A stretch of DNA of 40,154 nucleotides from Bacteroidota bacterium. GTDB taxonomy: Bacteria > Bacteroidota > Bacteroidia > Chitinophagales > JADIYW01. Below, one piece after another: positions 16,686 to 25,800 of this stretch (the first letter of the stretch is position 1; every line of letters begins with the position of its first letter). The stretch is taken from contig JAGQYE010000039.1 of assembly GCA_020436225.1 (NCBI GenBank), positions 1-40,154 on the forward strand, written 5' to 3'. Under the pieces are notes generated by a model that saw only the letters and a program-made list of their open reading frames with translations, ran no database searches and was not told the DNA's origin. Position numbers and translations under genes: made by a program.

Positions 16686-17759
16686 TTAATTTACTTGCGT
16701 TACCCAATTAAATTTATCTTCGAGCATGCACTTTTGAATGCCAACTAAATTTTCCTTTATTTTTTGTGCAACCACATATTTAGTTTCATCTAATGGGTAA
16801 TCTTTTTCTTTATAGCCAAATTTATTAACCGGACTAATCACTGCTGCTGTACCAGAGCCAAAAATTTCTGTTAGTTTACCTGCATTATATGCATCTACAA
16901 TCTCATCAATAGAAATTTGTCTTTCTTCAACGTCAATTCCTAAATCTTTAGCGATTGTAATTACGCTATCGCGTGTTACACCATCTAAAATTGTACCATC
17001 GGTTTCCGGAGTTACTAATTTCCCATCAATCACAAAGAAGATGTTCATAGTTCCTACTTCGTTGATATATTTCTTATGTTCTCCATCTAACCATAAAACA
17101 TCTTTATACCCTTTTTCTTTTGCCAATTTTACAGGATATAAAGTGCCTGCATAATTTCCGGCTGCTTTTGCATTTCCATAACCGCCTTTTGTAGAACGTA
17201 CATACGAATCATACACTAAAACTGAAATTGCTTCATCGTAATACGCACCGGTTGGACCAGTTATAATGATAAATAAATATCTATCAGAAGATCGAACACC
17301 AATAAATGGCTCAGTTCCGATCAAAAATGGACGAATATAAAGTGAGCTTCCTGTTTGTTTAGGAACGAATGAATTATCTACTTCCAACAAATGACGAATT
17401 CCATCCATAAATAATTCTACAGGCACTTCCGGCATCGACATTCTTTTGGCAGAAGCATTTAAACGAGCAGCGTTTTTTTCAGGACGAAACAACACGATGC
17501 CACTTCCATCAGCTTTATAATAGGCTTTTAATCCTTCAAAAATAGCTTGACCATAATGAAAAACATTGCACGCAGGACTCAACGCAATTTCTTTGTAAGG
17601 TTGAACTTTTGCCGATTGCCATTTGCCGTCGTAATACTCAGCAATAAACATGTGGTCGGAAAAAGTTTTTCCGAATGGCAAATCATTAAAGTCAACCGAA
17701 GCAATTTTACTTTCTTTGACTAATTCAACTTCTATTGTAGGTAATTCGTTTAATTCCAT
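16686..17759 (-). CDS. ilvE: Branched-chain amino acid aminotransferase (class IV, PLP)
   Basis: A 357-residue cytoplasmic enzyme that transaminates leucine, isoleucine and valine with 2-oxoglutarate, working in both synthesis and breakdown. The PLP lysine is K198 in GGYGNAKAAGNYAG; NEVGTMNIFFVI and SGTAAVISPV follow. N-terminal FGKTFSDHMF and the FHYGQAIFEGLKAY motif are diagnostic. An in-frame TTG at 17792 adds 11 residues; ATG 17759 gives the normal family length and lies 25 bases after a probable transcription start from the box at 17790-17797. It heads a minus-strand run of four genes to 12971. Confidence 0.94.
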   Translation of the reverse strand: MELNELPTIEVELVKESKIASVDFNDLPFGKTFSDHMFIAEYYDGKWQSAKVQPYKEIALSPACNVFHYGQAIFEGLKAYYKADGSGIVLFRPEKNAARLNASAKRMSMPEVPVELFMDGIRHLLEVDNSFVPKQTGSSLYIRPFLIGTEPFIGVRSSDRYLFIIITGPTGAYYDEAISVLVYDSYVRSTKGGYGNAKAAGNYAGTLYPVKLAKEKGYKDVLWLDGEHKKYINEVGTMNIFFVIDGKLVTPETDGTILDGVTRDSVITIAKDLGIDVEERQISIDEIVDAYNAGKLTEIFGSGTAAVISPVNKFGYKEKDYPLDETKYVVAQKIKENLVGIQKCMLEDKFNWVTQVN

Positions 17760-17789
17760 AACTAATTCAGTAATGTGCAAATAATAATT

Positions 17790-17797
17790 CAAAGTTA
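17790..17797 (-). promoter_or_regulatory. Candidate -7 box for ilvE
   Basis: On the minus strand this reads TAACTTTG, an exact match to TAnnTTTG, about 30 bases before the ilvE ATG. No clear TTTG is seen upstream at the usual spacing. It lies back to back with the plus-strand box at 17812-17819. Confidence 0.4.
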
Positions 17798-17811
17798 CGA
17801 AAAAAGCGATT

Positions 17812-17819
17812 TACTTTTG
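17812..17819 (+). promoter_or_regulatory. Candidate -7 box for the psi-like gene and rdgB
   Basis: TACTTTTG matches the Bacteroidota -7 box and sits 16 bases before the TTG start at 17836, implying a leader of about 10 bases. No matching -33 element is obvious. It supports 17836 as the true start. Confidence 0.4.
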
Positions 17820-17835
17820 TGAAAATAAAATTAAG

Positions 17836-18261
17836 TTGAGCTACGAATCGTTTTATATTATAAATACAGGAACTTCTTTGTCGGTTGAAATTGATTTCAA
17901 AGGTTATCTAATTGTATATAAAAAAAGTAAAGATGATGAAATTGCTAATACACAACTACAATTGTTGAAGCGTTTAATAGAAAATGGACTAAAACTAAAA
18001 AAGGAAAATTTTTTGTTTATAGATGTAGCTAATCAACAAAGTAGATTTTCTGTTTGGAGAAAGCAAATTGAAATCAATAAATGTATATTTTTTGGTGTTG
18101 AACCTTCGGAAGTTGGATTGAATTTCAATTTGCCGAGTTATAAAAACACAACATTTTCTTCTATATTATTTTTAAAAGCGGATGCGCCGGAAGTATTAGA
18201 GAAAAATAGCGCTTTGAAAGCAAAACTTTGGGAACAATTACAATTGGCATTTAATTCATAG
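17836..18261 (+). CDS. Unnamed 141-residue protein, possible divergent DNA polymerase III psi-like subunit
   Basis: A small cytoplasmic protein with no signal peptide, no membrane segment and no internal methionine, so the start is almost certainly TTG 17836. Predicted alternation of strands and helices: NFLFIDV, CIFFGVEP, SSILFLKA, ending in a helix. The last 45 residues (PSEVGLNFNLP, then LKADAPEVLEKNSALKAKLW) resemble the end of HolD (psi), where a leucine/proline segment precedes L-x-x-NP-x-A-R-x-A-LW-x-x-L; length is also close to the 137 residues of E. coli psi. This is my own pattern match and unproven. It is followed three bases later by rdgB in the same direction. Without that match it is simply a conserved-looking hypothetical protein. 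Confidence 0.6.
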   Translation: MSYESFYIINTGTSLSVEIDFKGYLIVYKKSKDDEIANTQLQLLKRLIENGLKLKKENFLFIDVANQQSRFSVWRKQIEINKCIFFGVEPSEVGLNFNLPSYKNTTFSSILFLKADAPEVLEKNSALKAKLWEQLQLAFNS

Positions 18262-18264
18262 ATT

Positions 18265-18846
18265 ATGATAGAACTCGTTTTTGCTACCAACAATATCAAT
18301 AAAATTAGAGAGATTGAACTTTTATTGCCTTCGTTTTTTAAGATAAAAAGATTAGAAGATATTGGTTGTACAGAAGAACTGCCGGAAACGCACGAAACCA
18401 TAGAAGAAAATTCTCTTGAGAAAGCAGAATTCGTTGCACAAAAATATAATGTGAATTGCTTTGCCGAAGATTCCGGTTTGGAAATTGATGCATTAAATGG
18501 AAATCCCGGTGTACATAGTGCGCATTATGCGGGCGACAGAAATGCCGACAAAAATATGGACAAAGTGTTACAAGAAATGGAAAATAATGACGATAGAAAT
18601 GCTAATTTTAAAACCGTCATTACACTGATTATTGATAAGGTTCAGTATCAATTTGTTGGTACTATAAATGGAAAAATCGGCAAAGAAAAAAAAGGCTTAT
18701 ACGGTTTTGGTTACGATCCGATTTTTGTTTTAGAAGACGGACGAACCATGGCAGAATTGATGTTAGAAGAAAAATCAAAAATTAGCCACAGAGCCAAAGC
18801 AACACAGCAATTGATACAATTTTTGAAAGAAAATTATTCAGCATAA
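18265..18846 (+). CDS. rdgB: RdgB/HAM1-type non-canonical purine NTP pyrophosphatase
   Basis: A 193-residue house-cleaning enzyme that hydrolyses dITP, ITP and XTP to monophosphates and so keeps deaminated bases out of DNA and RNA. The N-terminal VFATNNINKIREIE (substrate-binding T/SNN...K), the EENSLEKA motif near residue 47, FAEDSGLEIDALNGNPGVHSA near 66-85, and GYDPIFV plus KISHRAKA at the end are all family signatures. Normal length. It starts three bases after the psi-like gene, indicating one transcript, and ends four bases from the stop of the convergent YigZ gene. Confidence 0.96.
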   Translation: MIELVFATNNINKIREIELLLPSFFKIKRLEDIGCTEELPETHETIEENSLEKAEFVAQKYNVNCFAEDSGLEIDALNGNPGVHSAHYAGDRNADKNMDKVLQEMENNDDRNANFKTVITLIIDKVQYQFVGTINGKIGKEKKGLYGFGYDPIFVLEDGRTMAELMLEEKSKISHRAKATQQLIQFLKENYSA

Positions 18847-18850
18847 ATTT

Positions 18851-19450
18851 TCATTCTATATTTTTTTTGAATTCAATTTTTTCAAGCGATAAAATTGTTT
18901 CCAATTCCATATTTTTTTCTTCTTCAATGCTGATTTCAAACGTTGCGTTGGTTGAAATTTCTTGTTTGATGATAATTAGATTAAATTTTTCAACAATTTT
19001 ATACCAACGATTTAGATGTTCGTAATCGCAATTTATTTTGTAATACGACAAAGTTTTTAACTCTATAATTTCTGTGGAAGACAGAGTCAATTTTGCACAT
19101 TCTTTATAAGCTTGAATTAATCCGGAAACGCCTAATTTTGTTCCACCGAAATAACGAACAACCACAACCAAACAATCTGTAATACTGAACGAATCTATTT
19201 GTCCTAAAATAGGTTTGCCTGCTGTTCCGCTTGGTTCGCCATCGTCATTCATCCTGAAATTATTTTTATCTAAACCCAATCGATATGCATAACAATGATG
19301 TGTGGCTTTCGGATGTTTGGTTTTTATCTGAGTTAAATAATTTTTGATATCATCTTCATTTTGAATTGGAAATGCAAACCCAAGAAATTTGCTTGATTTC
19401 TCTTTGAATAAAATTTCTTCAATTGGTTTTATGCTGAAATAAGTTGGCAT
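18851..19450 (-). CDS. YigZ/IMPACT family protein
   Basis: A 199-residue protein. Residues 1-115 are the IMPACT (UPF0029) N-terminal domain with HPKATHHCYAYRLG, NDDGEPSGTAGKPIL and VVVRYFGGTKLG signatures; the rest is the DUF1949-type C-terminal domain. Bacterial YigZ binds nucleic acid or translation factors in the crystal structure of the E. coli protein, but its biochemical role is not settled. Third gene of a ribD-EamA-YigZ run; its ATG is three bases after the EamA stop. Confidence 0.88.
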   Translation of the reverse strand: MPTYFSIKPIEEILFKEKSSKFLGFAFPIQNEDDIKNYLTQIKTKHPKATHHCYAYRLGLDKNNFRMNDDGEPSGTAGKPILGQIDSFSITDCLVVVVRYFGGTKLGVSGLIQAYKECAKLTLSSTEIIELKTLSYYKINCDYEHLNRWYKIVEKFNLIIIKQEISTNATFEISIEEEKNMELETILSLEKIEFKKNIE

Positions 19451-19453
19451 TTC

Positions 19454-20326
19454 TTATATAAAAACAAAAATTAAAATACTGGTTACAGCAAAAATAAATC
19501 CAAGCATTTTTTGCATCGTAATGCGTTCTTGAAAAAGCAAAATTCCGGCAAATGCTGATAACCCAACAACGCCTAAATTATTGACAGGAAATATTACAGA
19601 GCTTTCCCACTTCATTGTATCTAAAGTTTTCATCAAAAAATAAAGCGAAAAATAATTGGGAATTCCAAGTGCTAAACCGCCTAAAACATTTTTCCATTGA
19701 TACAGTTTTTTATCCCGAACATTAATGAAAATGCCGGTTACACAAGCACTTGCAAAAACTAAAGTAGTTATTGGATGCGACCAACTTTCGTCTTGCATAT
19801 TTTTTTGAATATAGTTGAATGTAGCATCACATAATCCACTGCCAATAAACACAATTAATGGCAAAATAATTTTTTCTCTTTGATTCGTTTGGTTGGTGTT
19901 AGATAGAGCTTCTTTATTTTTTTCAAAAGCAATCAACACAACCGCAATAATAGCACAAAGAATTCCAAGAATTTTTAGAGTAGAAATTTTGTCGTTGTAT
20001 AGAATAATAGCCAACGATACCGGAATTACAAACGATAATTTCATGGCAATGCTTGCAGTGAGAACGCCTGAAACTATAGTTGTTTTAGCTATTAAGAAAA
20101 AAACAAGAATAAATCCAATTCCTAAACAGATGACAAAATAAAAAATACTACTTTGTCCAACTGCTTTAAATAATGATAAATCGCCGGAGAAAAACAAACC
20201 GATAAGTACACAAAAAATATAGTTAAACGTTATACCGTGACTGTCTTTTATTTGCCATCTTTCATAAGAACGAAGCACAACAAAAAGTGATGTGGCGCAA
20301 ATTATACTAAGTAAGAGATAAAGCAT
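19454..20326 (-). CDS. EamA/DMT-superfamily transporter
   Basis: A 290-residue inner-membrane protein with about ten hydrophobic segments in two halves, the drug/metabolite transporter layout. The second half ends in the usual pattern: FPVNNLGVVGLSAFAGILLFQERI then MLGFIFAVTSILIFVFI. Substrate is unknown. Its first 20 bases overlap the 3' end of ribD (20307-20326), so translation is probably coupled; a link to riboflavin export or salvage would be tempting but nothing in the sequence shows it. Confidence 0.82.
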   Translation of the reverse strand: MLYLLLSIICATSLFVVLRSYERWQIKDSHGITFNYIFCVLIGLFFSGDLSLFKAVGQSSIFYFVICLGIGFILVFFLIAKTTIVSGVLTASIAMKLSFVIPVSLAIILYNDKISTLKILGILCAIIAVVLIAFEKNKEALSNTNQTNQREKIILPLIVFIGSGLCDATFNYIQKNMQDESWSHPITTLVFASACVTGIFINVRDKKLYQWKNVLGGLALGIPNYFSLYFLMKTLDTMKWESSVIFPVNNLGVVGLSAFAGILLFQERITMQKMLGFIFAVTSILIFVFI

Positions 20327-21344
20327 TCGGATTTTTTAAAACTTGAATTTGATCGTCAGCAAAAGTAAATGATTGCTCTAAAGTACCTGAAATTATTGGT
20401 GCTTTGATGAATTTATGTTCATTTTTTTCTTTGTTTATTGCTTTCATATTTCTTGAATTTGTAAGTATATGCGCTTCGTTCCAATAATTTGCATCTATAA
20501 ATTGTTGCAACACATCTGCGCCACCTTCAACCAAAACGGATATGATATTTTTGCCAGCTATTTGTTGAACAATTTTATCAATTTTCATTTTTTTATGTTC
20601 ATTTTCAAACAAGAAAAATGTTTCAATTTCCGAATTAAAAATATTGAAATCTTTTGGTATGTTTTCTTCGTTTCCCAACACTATTCTTATTGGATTATTG
20701 CCATTTACCAAGCGAACATCTAATCTTGGGTTGTCGGCTAAAATGGTATTTTTTCCAACTAATATAGCTTGATTTTCTGCTCGAAGATGATGCACATAAC
20801 GCTGGCTCAATGCATTTGTAATTTTTATTTCCTGTTGTTGAATACCTAAGTATTTATCGGCAGTTTGAGCAAATTTTAAAGTAATATATGGCAATTTATG
20901 ATGATTAAAATAAAAGAATTTTTTATTGATTTCTTTGCCTTCATTTGCTAAAATATCGGTTATTACTTCAACGCCATTTTTTCTTAATTTTTCTATGCCT
21001 TTGCCATTTACCAAGCTAAAATTGTCTTCATTTGCAATGACAATTTTTTTAATTTTTTGTTCGAGAATTAAATCAGCGCAAGGTGGCGTTTTTCCGTGAT
21101 GCGCACAAGGTTCTAAGTTGACATACAAAGTTGAAAATGGAATTAGAAGTTTATTTTCCAATGCAACACTATTAATACAATTCACTTCTGCATGTGCTTT
21201 GCCATATCGTTGATGATAGCCTTCGCCGATAATTTTATCTTCATAAACTAAAACGGCGCCAACCATCGGATTTGGTGCGGCAAATCCATTGCCGAGTTTA
21301 GCCAACTCAAAACAACGACGCATATATGTAAAATGTTTTTCCAT
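20307..21344 (-). CDS. ribD: Bifunctional riboflavin biosynthesis protein RibD
   Basis: A 345-residue enzyme with the two usual domains. Residues 1-145 are the deaminase: GNGFAAPNPMVGAVLV, the zinc motif HAE (near 51-53) and PCAHHGKTPPCADLI. Residues about 150-345 are the HTP reductase: TLKFAQTADKYLG, AILVGKNTILADNPRLDVR and SVLVEGGADVLQQFI. It makes the second and third steps from GTP in riboflavin synthesis. First gene of a minus-strand operon, divergent from prmC; the ribD/prmC head-to-head pair is one I recall from other Bacteroidota. The gap of about 50-65 bases has no riboswitch; an FMN riboswitch needs more space. Confidence 0.94.
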   Translation of the reverse strand: MEKHFTYMRRCFELAKLGNGFAAPNPMVGAVLVYEDKIIGEGYHQRYGKAHAEVNCINSVALENKLLIPFSTLYVNLEPCAHHGKTPPCADLILEQKIKKIVIANEDNFSLVNGKGIEKLRKNGVEVITDILANEGKEINKKFFYFNHHKLPYITLKFAQTADKYLGIQQQEIKITNALSQRYVHHLRAENQAILVGKNTILADNPRLDVRLVNGNNPIRIVLGNEENIPKDFNIFNSEIETFFLFENEHKKMKIDKIVQQIAGKNIISVLVEGGADVLQQFIDANYWNEAHILTNSRNMKAINKEKNEHKFIKAPIISGTLEQSFTFADDQIQVLKNPNALSLT

Positions 21345-21408
21345 TTCTTGCGCTGCTAAAAATTATTCAGCATCTTTATCCAATTATTGATTGCACAAAA
21401 ATAAGAAA

Positions 21409-22263
21409 TTGAACGTACAAGCTTACAAAAATATCATCGTGCCAATGTTGCTTGAAACTTTTGAAGAACGAGAAGCTGAGCATATTTTCAAAATTGTTTT
21501 GGAAGATTATTTTAATCGACGATATTTTGATGTTCGAAATGCTGTTTTGCAAGATGAAGAAATGGAAGCGTTGAATTTCATTTTTGAGAAAATTAGCAAC
21601 CATTATCCGGTGCAATATATTTTTAACAAAGCATATTTTTATGATTTAGAATTATATGTAGATGAACAAGTTTTAATTCCACGACCGGAAACAGAAGAAT
21701 TGGTACATTGGATTTTATCAGAAAATATAAAAGAACATCTAAAATTGATTGATATCGGAACAGGCAGTGGTTGTATTCCGATTTTGTTAAAAGTAAAAAG
21801 AAATAATTGGCAAATTAGTGCTTTAGATATTTCAGAAAATGCGTTGAAAATTGCTGATCAAAATGCCAAAAAATATGAAGTAGATATTGAATTTCTTCAA
21901 CGAGATATTTTAAATGTTCAATCAGGTTTTTTTCAACAAAAATTTGATATCATCGTCAGCAATCCACCTTATATTCCGAAGAAAGAGAAAGAATTAATGT
22001 CGATATCGACACTACAACACGAACCCGATTTAGCTTTATTTGTTGAAGATGATAACGCACTTATTTTTTATAATAAAATTGCTGATTTCGCTTTGAATTT
22101 TCTTAATGAAAATGGAAAAGTGTATTTGGAATTAAACGAATTTAATGCGAATGATGTCAAAAAATTATTTCATCAAAAAGGATTTTCTTCCGTAGAAATA
22201 AAAGAAGATATGAGTGGAAAACAAAGAATGTTGCGTGCTCAACTTACTTCCACTGCACTTTAG
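21409..22263 (+). CDS. prmC: Release factor glutamine methyltransferase PrmC
   Basis: A SAM-dependent enzyme that methylates the GGQ glutamine of RF1 and RF2. The catalytic motif N185-P-P-Y188 lies in SNPPYIPKKEKELM, and DIGTGSGCIPI is the SAM-binding glycine loop. The N-terminal helical domain for RF contact is present (EEREAEHIFKIVLEDYF). No ATG lies near the N-terminus. TTG at 21391 would add six residues; TTG at 21409 gives MNVQAYKNII, which lines up better with the usual short N-terminus, so it is chosen with moderate certainty. Its last 20 bases overlap the convergent nitroreductase gene. Length is 284 residues from this start. Confidence 0.9.
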   Translation: MNVQAYKNIIVPMLLETFEEREAEHIFKIVLEDYFNRRYFDVRNAVLQDEEMEALNFIFEKISNHYPVQYIFNKAYFYDLELYVDEQVLIPRPETEELVHWILSENIKEHLKLIDIGTGSGCIPILLKVKRNNWQISALDISENALKIADQNAKKYEVDIEFLQRDILNVQSGFFQQKFDIIVSNPPYIPKKEKELMSISTLQHEPDLALFVEDDNALIFYNKIADFALNFLNENGKVYLELNEFNANDVKKLFHQKGFSSVEIKEDMSGKQRMLRAQLTSTAL

Positions 22264-22813
22264 TTTTCCAATCAGAATGCCGTGCTTTTATTGGAACATT
22301 TTCTGCACATTTTCCAATAAATAGAAGCGCAACCATTTTATCTTGCTCATCAAATCCAAGTATTTCTTTCATTTTTGGATGATAAAACATACCGCCTGTA
22401 CTCCAAAAAGTTGCCACTTGATTTTCGCTTGCAATCAGCAACATATTTTCTATAGCACAACAAGTGGCTGCAATTTCTTCGTGGTCTGGAATATTGCTTT
22501 TGGTTCCGCATTTAGCAGCGCAAATAATCAAATGCGAACACTTGTTGGCTCTGTTTAAAATTTTATCGTATTTATTTTGTGCAAATTGTTCTTCCGATGT
22601 CAACGATTTATATAACTCAGCATGTTGTTGACTAAATGCTTGGATAGCATCTTTAGTTAAAACGATAAATCGCCAAGGCTCAGTAACGCCATGCGTAGGC
22701 GCACAATTTGCAGCTATTAACATGCGTTCTACAATCGTATCTGAAACAATTTCTCCAGTAAATAAATTCGGATCGATACTTCTTCTTTTGTGAATAATTT
22801 CTTCTGCTGACAT
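22244..22813 (-). CDS. Nitroreductase family protein (FMN)
   Basis: A 189-residue FMN-dependent oxidoreductase of the YdjA/small nitroreductase type. N-terminal EEIIHKRRSID gives the FMN phosphate-binding arginines; ANCAPTHGVTEPWRFIVLT near residue 34 is the YdjA-like signature, and the C-terminal half includes CCAIENMLLIASENQVATFW. The substrate is unknown; family members reduce quinones, nitroaromatics or act in vitamin/metabolite chemistry. Compact length suits YdjA rather than NfsB. Its 3' end overlaps prmC by 20 bases; it is divergent from the large barrel gene at 22891. Confidence 0.88.
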   Translation of the reverse strand: MSAEEIIHKRRSIDPNLFTGEIVSDTIVERMLIAANCAPTHGVTEPWRFIVLTKDAIQAFSQQHAELYKSLTSEEQFAQNKYDKILNRANKCSHLIICAAKCGTKSNIPDHEEIAATCCAIENMLLIASENQVATFWSTGGMFYHPKMKEILGFDEQDKMVALLFIGKCAENVPIKARHSDWKTKVQWK

Positions 22814-22890
22814 AGCACAAAATTAATCAACTCTACTTAAAAAATTTCGACTTAATACAATAATGTCTTTATTTTTACCTTTATTAATCA

Positions 22891-25800
22891 ATGTTGAAGA
22901 AACGCGCCATTTTTTTTTCTTTTTTAGTGCTATTAGTTGGGAGCATTTTCGCGCAGTCGTTGCTCTATTCTCCGACATCATTTTCAAATTATAGAACAAA
23001 AATTTTATCTATCAAATCCGATACAATTTTGTTGGATACTTTAAGCGTTTTTCCGAATACATTGATATTGAGAGATTATAAAACAAATGCTTTAATTTCT
23101 GCTGATGCTTATGAGTTGGATTTCTCAAAAGGCAAATTAATTCTAAAAAATAGATATTCTTTTGATTCTTTAGTAGCATCTTATCGTGTGTTTCCAACAA
23201 ATTTAGGAATAGTAACGCAACATAAAATTCCTCAATATTATAAAAGAGGAGATTCTGTTTTTTACGACCGATTTTATTTTCAACCAAAAGAAGAAAAAAC
23301 AGCATCGTTTCTAAATTTTGGTGGATTGGATTACAGTGGGAATTTTGCACGTGGTATTCAATTTGGTTCTAATCAAGATCTGAGCTTAAACTCTGTTTTA
23401 GATTTGCGATTGAGTGGAAAAATTGCCAATGATATAGAAATTACGGCATCTTTGACCGACAATAATATTCCGCTTCAACCTGATGGAACTACACAGCAAT
23501 TACAAGATTTCGATAAAGTTTTTATTCAACTAAAAAAAGATCCGCATCGCATTATTGCAGGCGATTACAGCTTAAAAAGTTTCGACAGTTATTTTATGAA
23601 ATTCAATAGGCAATTGCAAGGTGCTAGTTATGTCGGCGATTTTAAGTTTAAAAACGATATGCAATTGACTACATCTACATCAATGGCGGTTAGTCGTGGA
23701 AAATTTGCGCGCAATGTGTTTCAGGGAGCAGAAGGCAATCAAGGTCCATATAGATTAGTTGGCAATAATAACGAAACATTTATTATTGTATTGGCGGGAA
23801 GTGAGAAGGTATATGTGAATGGCGAGTTGTTGCAAAGAGGAGAGTTGCAAGATTATGTGATGGATTATAACAGCGGCGAACTGATTTTTATGCCGAGATT
23901 TTTAATAACGAAAGACTCTAGAATAGTTGTTGAGTTTGAATATTCGGATAGAAATTATTTTAGAACGACTGTGCATCAAGCTATTCAATTCAAATGGAAA
24001 AAATTAAACCTTTACACTCAAATTTATTCCGAGCAAGATGCCAAGAAAAAACCGATTACTAATCAACTTTCTGACAGCACTATCCAATATTTATCTACAA
24101 TAGGAAATGAAATAACAAGTGCCTATACATCCGGCATTAAAACCACAACTTTCGACCCAAATACTGTTCAATACAAAAAAATAGATTCTACGGTAAATTC
24201 TATTTTATATGATTCTGTTTTCGTGTATGATACCAATCCGGACAGTGCTATTTATTCGTTGAGTTTTTCTTATGTTGGCGTTGGAAAAGGCAATTATGTT
24301 CCGACACAAAATGCCAATAATGTTCGAGTGTATAAATGGGTGGCGCCTATCAATAATGTATCGCAAGGTACGTATGAGCCTGTTATTTTAGTAGTTACGC
24401 CAAAAAATCAATTGATGTTTACGTTTGGAGCAGCTTATGCTATAGATACCAAAACCAACATAAAAGCAGAAATGGCCTTTTCAAATAACGATAGAAATTT
24501 ATTTTCTTCTTTAGGAAAGAAAGAAAACAAAGGTTTTGCTGCTAACTTACAAGTAAATAGGAAAGATTCGTTGAAACAAAATCTGATTTTTACCAACTCG
24601 GTTGATTATGAATTTAAACAAGCAAATTTCCAACAATTAGAACCTTATAGAAATACAGAATTTACAAGAGATTGGAACATTGCCAATCAAGCGACAAATA
24701 TTACTGAACATATTGCACGCTATCAAGTTCAATTACAAGATTCAAAACACAACATTACTTCAGGTTATAAATTTTCAACTTTTATCAGGCAGAAAAAATA
24801 TAAAGGTTTTGAAAATTGGTTGAGTTTTTCTACCAATTACAAAAATCTAAAAATTGATGCCAATGCAAGAATTTTAAATACGACAGATTCATTGACTAAA
24901 TCTCTTTTCTTGCGACCATCGTTGTATGCATCTTATGCTATTGCCAAAACAAAAGCAAAAGCAAAAGGATTAGGCTTCGGTTTCGGATTTTTTCAAGAAA
25001 ATAATACGTTTAAAAACAAACAAACTGATTTATTGCAAACTAATTCTTTCAAGAATAATAATCTCAATTTTCAAATTTTCTTGCCGGATTCTGCAAAGTG
25101 GAATTTTATGTTAGAATATAAATACAGAAAAGATATTGCTGTAAAAAATGCCCAATTTTCCGATTCTACTTTGGCGCATACACTTAGCTTTAAAGGCAGT
25201 GCAAATCAATTGAAAAATCAAACATTTAATTGGACGTTTACGTATAGAAATTTACAAGTTAAAGATACTTCACTAACACAAAAACCCGAACAAACATTCT
25301 TGGCAAGAACAGAATATGGTGCCAGAATAAAACATGGAGTTTTGCGTACCAACTTTATTTATGAAATTGGCGGTGGACGCGAACGCGTGCGTCAATTCAC
25401 TTATATCGAAGTGGCTTCAGGGCAAGGTTATTACAAATGGATAGACCAAAATGGCAATGGAATAAGAGAGTTAGACGAGTTTGTGCCATCGCAATTCAGT
25501 GATAGTGCGCAGTATATTCGCATCTTAACCGACTTAAACGAATATGTAAATTCTAATTCTACAGCTTACACGCAAACAATTACCATTCAGCCTAAAGTTG
25601 TTTGGTTTAATGCTACTTCAGGATTTAAGAAATTTATGTCTAAAATTACGTTGCAATCCTATATGCAAGTATCTCGGAAAACGTATAAAAATAATATCAG
25701 AAAATTGTTTAATCCTTTTGTGTTTAATACATCAGACAGCAACACCTTGAGTTTAAATTCCAATATCAGAAATTCGTTTATTTTTAATTCCGGCGATCCG

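Noticed and set aside
16657-16707. Longer protease start at 16707 overlapping ilvE
   Set aside because: It adds 17 residues before the Lys and hydrophobic run of a normal signal peptide; ATG 16656 is clean.
21345-21408. FMN riboswitch between ribD and prmC
   Set aside because: The gap is 64 bases, too short for the aptamer, and no conserved aptamer sequence is visible.
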